DNA from: Brachyspira hampsonii 30446
GTDB lineage: Bacteria; Spirochaetota; Brachyspiria; Brachyspirales; Brachyspiraceae
Direction: 5' to 3'
DNA: 64,000 bases
Assembly (NCBI RefSeq): GCF_000316195.1
Contig: NZ_JH994111.1
Coordinates: 932,894-996,893 of the forward strand
Both the position numbers and the translations under genes were made by a program. Within the stretch, counting starts at the first letter, position 1, and each line of letters opens with the position of its first letter. Below, in pieces: positions 55,692 to 64,000 of the stretch. Below the pieces are notes generated by a model. That model had not been told where the DNA came from. It searched no databases and saw only the letters and a list, made by a program, of their open reading frames with translations.

Positions 55692-56597
55692 TTATTGTAT
55701 TAATAGGAATACATAGTATGATATTGGGGCAGTAAGTATTACACTATCGAATATATCGAATACTCCTCCATGTCCCGGAAATAACTTACTTGAGTCTTTA
55801 GTGTCATACATTCTTTTTATTAAACTTTCACCCATATCACCTAAAAAGCCTGTAAATGTAAATATTACAGTTAATAACATTAATTGAGGAAAAGAGAAAT
55901 TAGGTATGTTTTTTCCAAGTAAAAAAGATAAATATCCGTTTGAATATAAGAAATAATATAGTATTGAAAGCGGTATAGTAAATATAAACATACCAAGTAA
56001 ACCTTCATAACTTTTATTTGGAGAAGCACTATTTGATAATTTGTGCTTTCCAAATTTTCTTCCTACAATATATCCTCCTGTATCGCTGAACCAAGCACAT
56101 AATAAAATGAATACTATATAATATTTTCCGCTAGGCATAAAACGCATAAGTGATATATGCCATACTCCTAAACCAACATATATAAAGCAGAAAACAGCAG
56201 TTAATATAGCCCTTCCTTTCTCTTCAAATGTAGACACATGAACTTTAAACATATTAATGATAAATAGTGCAGCTATCAAAGCAAAAACCATTACCAATGA
56301 TAAATCCATAGAAGGGTCTTTAGTTTCTACTATTTTATAAAGATTGGAGAAATCGCCTTTAAATACATTTACATCGCATATAGTTATAATATAGCCTAAT
56401 ACCATAGCTATCATAGTTGTTATTACAGTTCTCAAATTCTTTTGCCTATGCACTTTAGCCATGTAGAATATTTCTGATGCACTTAAAATAGATATAGCTA
56501 ATATTGCCAAATGAAATAAATATATAACTTTATCATAAAACATTATAATAAGAAATAACGGCAATGTCAGACATACAGATATAAGCCTTTTTTTCAT
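55692..56597 (-). CDS. cdsA: phosphatidate cytidylyltransferase
   Basis: Makes CDP-diacylglycerol, the precursor of all phospholipids, in the inner membrane. 301 residues, eight or so membrane helices, with the C-terminal family signature LIKRMYDTKDSSKLFPGHGG followed by FDIFDS. Third gene of the frr-uppS-cdsA unit, 5 bp after uppS. Confidence 0.95.
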   Translation of the reverse strand: MKKRLISVCLTLPLFLIIMFYDKVIYLFHLAILAISILSASEIFYMAKVHRQKNLRTVITTMIAMVLGYIITICDVNVFKGDFSNLYKIVETKDPSMDLSLVMVFALIAALFIINMFKVHVSTFEEKGRAILTAVFCFIYVGLGVWHISLMRFMPSGKYYIVFILLCAWFSDTGGYIVGRKFGKHKLSNSASPNKSYEGLLGMFIFTIPLSILYYFLYSNGYLSFLLGKNIPNFSFPQLMLLTVIFTFTGFLGDMGESLIKRMYDTKDSSKLFPGHGGVFDIFDSVILTAPISYYVFLLIQ

Positions 56598-56602
56598 AAT
56601 TT

Positions 56603-57325
56603 TTATAGACCTCCATATCTTCTATTTCTATTTGAGTATTCTTCTATAGCCTTTTTGAAATATTCTTTAGAAAAGTCCGGCCATAATATATCTGTAAAGT
56701 ATAATTCGCTGTATGATGCCTGATACATTAAAAAATTACTTAATCTGTATTCTCCTGAAGTTCTTATCAAAAGATCCGGATCTGGTATTTCTTTTGTATA
56801 TAGGTAATTTTGAATAAAGTTTTCATCAATATTTTCTATTTCTATTTTATTATTTTTAGCATCATAGCATATATTTTTTAAAGCATTTTTTAATTCATCT
56901 CTGAAGCCGTAATTTAAAGCTAATATAACGGTTAGTATTGGATTTTTACATTTTTCAAGAGTTTCTTTTTCTGTTTCTTCTATTGTTTCTATAGTATCTT
57001 TTGGAAATGCTGTAATATCGCCTATATGTTTTACTAAAATATTATTTGAAATAAGTCTTTTAATTTCTTTTTTGTAGAATTCTTTTAATAATTTAAATAA
57101 TGCTTTTTTTTCTTCCTCTGGTCTTTTCCAATTTTCTGTGGAGAACGCATATAAAGTTAAATATTTTATATTTAATTCACAGCATGCTTCTACTATATTA
57201 ATTACATTTTCGCTTCCAGCTCTATGTCCAAAACTTCTGCTTTTATGATGAGATTTAGCCCATCTCCCATTGCCATCCATGATTATAGCCACATGTACAG
57301 GTATATTCGGCTCATCAGTAATCAT
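56603..57325 (-). CDS. uppS: undecaprenyl diphosphate synthase (isoprenyl transferase)
   Basis: Adds isopentenyl units in cis to make the C55 lipid carrier for peptidoglycan. 240 residues; IIMDGNGRWAK with the catalytic Asp, FGHRAGSENV, TLYAFSTENWKRP, and the C-terminal DLLIRTSGEYRLSNFL. The start overlaps the frr stop by 4 bp. Confidence 0.96.
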   Translation of the reverse strand: MITDEPNIPVHVAIIMDGNGRWAKSHHKSRSFGHRAGSENVINIVEACCELNIKYLTLYAFSTENWKRPEEEKKALFKLLKEFYKKEIKRLISNNILVKHIGDITAFPKDTIETIEETEKETLEKCKNPILTVILALNYGFRDELKNALKNICYDAKNNKIEIENIDENFIQNYLYTKEIPDPDLLIRTSGEYRLSNFLMYQASYSELYFTDILWPDFSKEYFKKAIEEYSNRNRRYGGL

Positions 57326-57870
57326 ATAGTATCTAATTCTTTTTCTTTTGCAGTAATCATTTCATCAATTTTTTTTATATATGAATCTGTATCGTTCTGT
57401 ATTTTCTTCTCCTGAGATTTTGATTCATCTTCAGTAATAGTTTTATCTTTTAATTCTTTTTTTATTTTATCATTTTCATCTCTTCTTATATTTCGTACAG
57501 CTATTTTAGCTTCTTCACCTCTATGTCTTACACCTTTTTTTAATTCTTCTCTTCTTTCTTTGGTGAGTTCCGGCACTACTATTCTTATATTTCCGCCGTC
57601 ATTGAAAGGATTAAAACCTAAATCGGCTTTTAATATAGCTTTTTCTATGTCGCTTACTAAACCTTTATCGAATGGCTGTATCATAATAGTTCTTGAATCT
57701 GGGGTAGAAACATTTCCTACTTGTTTTAGAGGCATACTGCTTCCATAAGCCTCTACTTTTACTCCGTCCAATATAGAAGCATTAGCTCTTCCTGTTCTTA
57801 TACCTTTTAAATCGTTTTGTAAACTTGAAACTGCTTTTTCCATTCTATCTTTATATGATTCTTTTGACAT
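57322..57870 (-). CDS. frr: ribosome recycling factor
   Basis: Splits post-termination ribosomes together with EF-G. 182 residues from the ATG at 57868-57870, behind AGAGG (about 10 bp). Family motifs: LKGIRTGRANASILDGVKVEAYG, MIQPFDKGLVSDIEKAI, PFNDGGNIRIVVPELTKERR. A longer in-frame start upstream adds 13 residues not found in RRF. First gene of frr-uppS-cdsA. Confidence 0.96.
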   Translation of the reverse strand: MSKESYKDRMEKAVSSLQNDLKGIRTGRANASILDGVKVEAYGSSMPLKQVGNVSTPDSRTIMIQPFDKGLVSDIEKAILKADLGFNPFNDGGNIRIVVPELTKERREELKKGVRHRGEEAKIAVRNIRRDENDKIKKELKDKTITEDESKSQEKKIQNDTDSYIKKIDEMITAKEKELDTI

Positions 57871-57912
57871 AGATAAAAAACCTCTTTTATTTAAAATAAT
57901 TATCTTCATAAG

Positions 57913-57941
57913 ATTATAATTTAATATAACACTATTGTCAA
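57913..57941 (-). promoter_or_regulatory. promoter of frr-uppS-cdsA
   Basis: Consensus TTGACA (57936-57941, minus strand), 17-bp spacer, consensus TATAAT (57913-57918). Confidence 0.85.
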
Positions 57942-58212
57942 GTTAATTATTTATTCGTTAATTTTACAAACTTTTTATAAATTGTATGTTTTAGTAAAAT
58001 TTATAAAAAACTTGTAAAATTTTTTATTATATAATAATATATATATATATAAATTGTATATTAATTAATTTTGCAGAATTAGCTTTACTAAAAATGTATA
58101 TGTATTTATACAGATTTTGTGGAATATATGTATAAATTTAATAATGTTTTAAGTAAATTATTTATGTGATGATTTGCTTTTTAATAACAAATTAAAAACT
58201 ATAACTAATAGT
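57942..58212. other. AT-rich intergenic, TA microsatellite
   Basis: Between the divergent promoters of frr and manA. A TA dinucleotide run lies at about 58037-58051; otherwise no gene, RNA or repeat is seen. Confidence 0.5.
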
Positions 58213-58240
58213 TTGATAAAAAAATATTTTAGATTATAAT
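58213..58240 (+). promoter_or_regulatory. manA promoter
   Basis: TTGATA (58213-58218), 16-bp spacer, TATAAT (58235-58240), 37 bp before the start. Confidence 0.75.
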
Positions 58241-58277
58241 GTGTTGAATTATTTATTTTATCTTATATAATTGAACT

Positions 58278-59255
58278 ATGTATTTATTAGAATTTAAAGA
58301 AATAGAAAAAGAAGTTATTTGGGGCGGCAATTATCTTGCTTCTGTATATTCAAAACCTTTTGATAAAAATAAGACTATAGGTGAAAGTTGGGAAATTTGT
58401 GATTTGCCTAATGACAATAATATTGTATCCAATGGAGAGTTAAAAGGAAAAACTTTATCTTATTTGGTAAAGGAATACGGCTTTGAGCTTTTGGGAACAA
58501 AATGTAAGGATAATTATTTCCCATTGCTTATAAAATTAATAGATGCCAAAGATAAATTATCAATACAAGTTCACCCAGATGAAGAATATGCTAATAAAAG
58601 ACATAACAAACATGGTAAAAATGAAATGTGGTATGTTATGGAAACTTACGGCGATGCCAAGCTTCTTATTGGACTTAAAAAAAATATTTCAAAAGAAGAT
58701 TTAATAAAATCTTTTAATAACAATGAAAATATAGAAGGTATGTTCAATTATTTTGATATAAAAAAAGGAGATGCTTTTTATATACCTAGTGGCTGTATAC
58801 ATGCAATACTTGGCAATGCTGTTATAGCTGAGATACAAACTCCTAGCGATGTAACTTATAGGCTTTATGATTGGAATAGAGTTGATAAGAACGGCAAATT
58901 TAGAGAACTTCATATAGAAGATTCATTTAATGTTATAAAAGATATTAATGCCTTCGATTTGAAATCTGATAAAAAAAACCGTTTAAAAAATGAAAAATTG
59001 GAAATTAATACAGTGTTTTCTAATGATTATTTTACAGCAGAAGAATATATTATAAATGGATATTATTCTTCAAAAACCAGCAAAGAAAGTTTTGAATTAA
59101 TTATCGTTGTTGATGGAAAAGGATCTATAGAATCTGATATTGCAAATAATATTATTAAGCTTAATATCGGAAAAACAGTTTTGATTCCTGCTAGTTTGGG
59201 AAATTATTTTATTAAAACAGATGATATTATAAAAATTTTGAGGGTAACTTTATAA
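58278..59255 (+). CDS. manA: mannose-6-phosphate isomerase, class I
   Basis: Zinc enzyme that converts fructose-6-P and mannose-6-P. 325 residues, the short Bacillus-type ManA. Zinc ligands lie in SIQVHPDEEYA, KNEMWYV and the later YIPSGCIHAI. It heads a run of close genes: mlaF starts 1 bp after its stop, then mlaD, the phosphatase and atpD. Confidence 0.94.
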   Translation: MYLLEFKEIEKEVIWGGNYLASVYSKPFDKNKTIGESWEICDLPNDNNIVSNGELKGKTLSYLVKEYGFELLGTKCKDNYFPLLIKLIDAKDKLSIQVHPDEEYANKRHNKHGKNEMWYVMETYGDAKLLIGLKKNISKEDLIKSFNNNENIEGMFNYFDIKKGDAFYIPSGCIHAILGNAVIAEIQTPSDVTYRLYDWNRVDKNGKFRELHIEDSFNVIKDINAFDLKSDKKNRLKNEKLEINTVFSNDYFTAEEYIINGYYSSKTSKESFELIIVVDGKGSIESDIANNIIKLNIGKTVLIPASLGNYFIKTDDIIKILRVTL

Positions 59256-59256
59256 T

Positions 59257-60036
59257 ATGGGCGATATAATAGAATTAAATGATGTACATAAGAGCTTCGG
59301 CACCCAGAAGGTTCTTAATGGTGTTAATCTTAAAGTAAATAGAGGTGAAACCTTATCTGTTATAGGAAATTCCGGATGCGGTAAAAGCGTTCTTATAAAG
59401 CATTTAATGGGATTGCTTCAGCCGGACAGCGGTACTATATTAGTAGAAGGACATGATATTAATAAAATTTCTGATAATGAACTTACAGAAGTAAGAAAAA
59501 AATTTGCTATGGTATTTCAAGGGGCTGCTTTATTTGATTCATTAAATGTGTATGAAAATGTTAGTTTCGGACTTAGAAGGATAAAGAAAGATATTCCTGA
59601 AGAAAGAATAAAGGAAAAAGTTGCAGAAGTTCTTGAAATGGTTGGAATGCCTAATATAGAACATAAAATGCCTTCAGAACTTTCTGGGGGAATGAAAAAA
59701 CGTGTAGGATTGGCTAGGGCTATAGCAATGGATCCGGAAATACTGCTTTATGATGAACCTACAACAGGGTTAGATCCTGTTATGTCTAGGGTTATAGATG
59801 ATTTAATAGTAAAGATGCAGTCTATTCTTAATGTTACTAGTATAGTTATTACGCATGATATGACTAGCGTATTTAGAATGTCTGATAGAGTTGTTATGCT
59901 GTATAAAGGACAAATTATAGAGGGCGGAGATCCGGATCATTTGTATGAAACAGATAATCCTCATTTAAAATTCTTCTTTATGAGCAGTATAGCAAAAAAA
60001 GGAGAGGATATAGAGAGTATTAGACCAAAGGATTAA
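59257..60036 (+). CDS. mlaF: ABC transporter ATPase, MlaF-type
   Basis: A 259-residue ATPase that would drive phospholipid transport between the two membranes. Walker A GNSGCGKSV, signature LSGGMKKRVGLARAI, Walker B ILLYDEPTTGLD, H-loop THDM. The LSGGMKKRV form is typical of Mla/Ttg2 ATPases. MCE-domain gene follows after 53 bp. The MlaE permease that normally sits between the two is missing here. Confidence 0.9.
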   Translation: MGDIIELNDVHKSFGTQKVLNGVNLKVNRGETLSVIGNSGCGKSVLIKHLMGLLQPDSGTILVEGHDINKISDNELTEVRKKFAMVFQGAALFDSLNVYENVSFGLRRIKKDIPEERIKEKVAEVLEMVGMPNIEHKMPSELSGGMKKRVGLARAIAMDPEILLYDEPTTGLDPVMSRVIDDLIVKMQSILNVTSIVITHDMTSVFRMSDRVVMLYKGQIIEGGDPDHLYETDNPHLKFFFMSSIAKKGEDIESIRPKD

Positions 60037-60089
60037 TATATTTCTATACAATAATAATAAATAAAATATAATTTTAGGATAGGAAAATT

Positions 60090-60872
60090 ATGAAAAATAA
60101 AATTAAATTAGGCGTATTTTTTATTGCTACATTTATTATATTTGTAGGAGCTATAATATTGTTAGGCAAGATAAAACTTAAAGGCGATGGATATAGAATA
60201 TATGTAGATTATGTTTTTATAGGGGATTTGCAGGAAAATGGTAAGGTCTCATATAGAGGCGGCGGAATTCAAATAGGTTTTATCGAAAAAATAGCTATAA
60301 ATCCTGATGGTACTATTAGAGTAACTTTATTTATTACAGATAAAAATGTTATAATTCCGGTAGGAACTAGATTCTCTATACAAACGGTAGGATTAGGACT
60401 TGGAGAAAAATATATAATGGTATCTCCTCCTGCCATAAACACAACCGGTATGACTAGTATGGCTCCTAATACAATAGTTAAAGGTGTAGAACCGTTTAGT
60501 ATAGAAACTACATTAGGTTCTATAGGAGATATAGGTAAGGATTTAAACTTCCAAGAATTATCAGCAGTTGTAAGCAATCTTTCTCAAACTATAAATTTGA
60601 TATCCGCTGTTATAGTTTATAATCAAACCAATATTAATGATTCTATATCAAATGTAAGTGCTACTTTATCTTATGTGAATAGCATTGCAAGAGATTTATC
60701 TTATGTTATAAATGATGTGGAGAGAGGAAAAGGTACTGTAGGAGCCATAATGAAAGATCCTCAGATGCATACTAACTTTAATCAAATAGTTGATAATTTA
60801 AGAGTATTTAGTGAAAAAATAAAAGATAATCCTTCTCTTTTGCTTTTCAGAGAACCAGAAAGTAAAAAATAG
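60090..60872 (+). CDS. mlaD: MCE/MlaD-family lipid-binding protein
   Basis: A 260-residue protein anchored by one N-terminal helix (residues about 8-26), with a single MCE domain (about 38-115; VSYRGGGIQIGFIEKIAINPDG) and a helical tail that forms the hydrophobic channel in MCE hexamers. It acts in the periplasm with MlaF and a permease in lipid transport. AGGATAGG precedes the ATG. Confidence 0.9.
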   Translation: MKNKIKLGVFFIATFIIFVGAIILLGKIKLKGDGYRIYVDYVFIGDLQENGKVSYRGGGIQIGFIEKIAINPDGTIRVTLFITDKNVIIPVGTRFSIQTVGLGLGEKYIMVSPPAINTTGMTSMAPNTIVKGVEPFSIETTLGSIGDIGKDLNFQELSAVVSNLSQTINLISAVIVYNQTNINDSISNVSATLSYVNSIARDLSYVINDVERGKGTVGAIMKDPQMHTNFNQIVDNLRVFSEKIKDNPSLLLFREPESKK

Positions 60873-60897
60873 ATTAAAGAATTTATTGGAGGTTAAT

Positions 60898-61791
60898 ATG
60901 TTAGATAATATTGTAGATATTTTTAGAAATGTTTTTTTTAGTAAAAAGAAAAAATCAAATTTTTCTGAGTATGATAACATATTGGATGAAATAAAGTATC
61001 TCCCTAAATCAAAATTAAATAAGTGTCTGAAAGATGCTGAGCGTATAGCAATTAAAGCAGGTAAATATTCTTTAAAATATTTCGGATGTCCAAAAAAAGT
61101 TTCAAAGAAAGGTAAAACTGATTTATTTACTGAAGTAGATTTACAAAATGAAAAGAAGATAAAAGAATATTTATTAAAATGCTATCCTAAATTTGGTTTT
61201 TATGGAGAAGAATCTAAAGATAATAACAGTAAAAAATTTACTTGGATAGTTGATCCTATAGACGGTACAAGCAATTTTATACATGGTTATCCTTTTTACT
61301 GTGTATCAATAGGGCTTGCTTATAAGGGAATACCTATATTAGGTGTAGTATATGCACCTTTGACTAATACGGTTTATAAAGCCCATATAAAATCAAAAGC
61401 ATATAAAAATAATAAAGTTATAAAAGTAAGCAGCAGTAATAAACTTATAGAATCCATTATAATAACAGGATTTTATTATAATGTTAATGTTGATGATGAT
61501 TTTCTTCATGACAGAATGGTAGATTTTGCTAATATGGTAAAAAGTTCCTTAGCTCTAAGAAGAGACGGTTCTGCGGCACTTGATATATGTATGGTTGCTG
61601 AAGGGGCAGCGGACGGATTTTTTGAGTATGGACTTTCACCTTGGGATATATGTGCCGGTACTATTATATTGAAACGGGCAGGAGGCACGGTAAGCAACAT
61701 AAATATGGAAGAATATAATATATTTTCTAAAGAACAATATATAGCAAGTAATAAAAAAATTCATAAAGAAATGGTTAAAGTACTTGAATAA
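60898..61791 (+). CDS. inositol monophosphatase family protein
   Basis: A 298-residue Mg-dependent sugar phosphatase. Metal motifs are all present: GEES, WIVDPIDGTSNFIHG, and SPWDICAG near the end. The first 35 residues are an extra Lys/Ser-rich, perhaps membrane-associating head (FRNVFFSKKKKSN) before the conserved domain. Start at ATG 60898 with GGAGG 5 bp away; a TTG four codons earlier is less likely. May act on inositol-P, fructose-bisP or PAP; not resolved. Confidence 0.9.
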   Translation: MLDNIVDIFRNVFFSKKKKSNFSEYDNILDEIKYLPKSKLNKCLKDAERIAIKAGKYSLKYFGCPKKVSKKGKTDLFTEVDLQNEKKIKEYLLKCYPKFGFYGEESKDNNSKKFTWIVDPIDGTSNFIHGYPFYCVSIGLAYKGIPILGVVYAPLTNTVYKAHIKSKAYKNNKVIKVSSSNKLIESIIITGFYYNVNVDDDFLHDRMVDFANMVKSSLALRRDGSAALDICMVAEGAADGFFEYGLSPWDICAGTIILKRAGGTVSNINMEEYNIFSKEQYIASNKKIHKEMVKVLE

Positions 61792-61817
61792 GTTCTTAAT
61801 AGGTATAAAATATATAA

Positions 61818-63251
<1,434 letters not shown>

Positions 63252-63327
63252 TGATATTATTTCTAAATAATAATAGTATTATACCGATAAGTTTAATAGT
63301 ATAAAAATATTTTATAGGTTGTATAAT

Positions 63328-64000
63328 ATGCTTTTTCAAGTAAATGAAGATAGATTAAAAAAAAGATTAAAATTTTATATACCGATTGGATTTCTTATAG
63401 TAGCTTCAGTTTCAGTTGGTTCATATTCGATTTTATTGAAAACAATTTATGAGCTTTCAAGTTCATTAAGAGGATATATATATATATTTATAGTCTTTTT
63501 AGCTTTATCTATAGCTGTAAGTATGTTTTTTGATTGTCTAAAGGTTGAAAGAGGAAAGTCTATACCTTTAGGAAAAATATATGTCATAAAATCTGGTATT
63601 GCTGTAATTTTAGTGGCAATTATTTCGTATGCTATATATATATTAGATGGAAGCATTAGTTTATTTGAAATATTTAATATACGGTTTATAATGGTTGTAT
63701 TTTTAATTAGTGTGGCTATGTCCGTAGCTTCTATAATCTTTAATATATTAGTAAGACCATTATACAAAAAAACAGGAAAAAGAGAATATTATCTTCCTAT
63801 GGTATATAATTTCTTGCCGGTATCAATGGCTATAGTAATATTTATAGTTACTTTAATTAATGGTATGCATTACAGATCTGAGATAATTTATGACAGAGAA
63901 TATGATATTACATTGAAAAAAAGTTATGCTAATGACTTTATTAACAATATTTCAGATTCAATAGGAAAATATGTTACAATATCTGATAATATAATAGCAT
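63328..64000 (+). CDS. multi-helix membrane protein, 5' part
   Basis: Open from ATG 63328 to the window edge (at least 224 residues). It has a basic start (NEDRLKKRLKFYIP), then five membrane helices at about residues 18-38, 48-66, 88-108, 115-140 and 160-178, and then a hydrophilic, probably periplasmic part (ITLKKSYANDFINNISDSIG). This order, several helices then an extracytoplasmic region, is found in sensory proteins (chemotaxis receptors, histidine kinases, cyclases), but no signalling domain is within the window. Class unknown. Confidence 0.6.
   Translation, partial: MLFQVNEDRLKKRLKFYIPIGFLIVASVSVGSYSILLKTIYELSSSLRGYIYIFIVFLALSIAVSMFFDCLKVERGKSIPLGKIYVIKSGIAVILVAIISYAIYILDGSISLFEIFNIRFIMVVFLISVAMSVASIIFNILVRPLYKKTGKREYYLPMVYNFLPVSMAIVIFIVTLINGMHYRSEIIYDREYDITLKKSYANDFINNISDSIGKYVTISDNIIA

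Noticed and set aside
58037-58051. TA microsatellite as a phase-variable promoter switch
   Set aside because: It is about 160 bp upstream of the manA -35, not between promoter elements, and short; AT runs are common here.

Overview
The window is strongly AT-rich DNA whose gene content fits a low-GC, double-membrane spirochaete, most likely Brachyspira. The evidence is a Kdo transferase for LOS, Lol and Mla-type lipid transport, many lipoproteins with C-terminal-Cys lipoboxes, F1 beta subunit, M30-type lipoprotein proteases and the A/T-biased codon use. The genus is inferred from gene content and composition; the species cannot be decided from the sequence alone.

Layout. 0-5 kb: the 3' end of a YoeB-type toxin, a GIY-YIG-like gene, a transposase scrap, valS, and two related small genes of unknown family separated by an unusual ladder of mutually complementary repeats. 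5.6-14 kb: folC, two tandem beta-barrel-like genes, waaA with a small membrane protein, comEC-tetR, and a Fic-like gene that has lost its catalytic motif. 14.2-16.5 kb: a translation/folding block (tRNA-fMet, tRNA-Met, rpsU, groL). 17-23 kb: two tandem double cyclic-nucleotide-domain regulators, a YihY/BrkB protein with a large insertion, and tRNA-Leu. 23-31 kb: thyA-folA, a TPR protein, lolC/E-lolD, an MsbA-like exporter, and a CAP protein with ExbD. 31-39 kb: three tandem M30-like lipoprotein metalloproteases, ackA, a HEPN/MNT toxin-antitoxin pair and a peptide-binding lipoprotein. 39-55 kb: M29 aminopeptidase, GNAT, pyrH-floA, malY-like gene, ahpC, fabD, a cation-efflux pump, a frameshifted gene, phzF-like, murD, an ABC-F ATPase and an amidohydrolase-like protein without metal ligands. 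55-64 kb: frr-uppS-cdsA on the minus strand, then manA-mlaF-mlaD-inositol phosphatase-atpD and a truncated membrane protein.

The strongest unexplained signal is a dispersed family of about 270-390 bp elements with terminal inverted repeats flanked by TA. There are two end types (GACTTGTTTCAAAACT and GACCTGTTGCAATTTT). Both types enclose the same kind of GC-rich core, which stands out sharply against the AT-rich genome. They look like non-autonomous, mariner/IS630-style miniature transposons with exchangeable cores. One cluster after groL holds three of them side by side.

Tandem duplication is the other theme: two unknown small proteins, two beta-barrels, two cNMP regulators and three M30 proteases. 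The third protease is a mosaic of the first two. Several proteins keep a fold but have lost catalytic residues (Fic-like, amidohydrolase-like). Most housekeeping genes carry readable -35/-10 promoters with 16-17 bp spacing and strong hairpin-U terminators.
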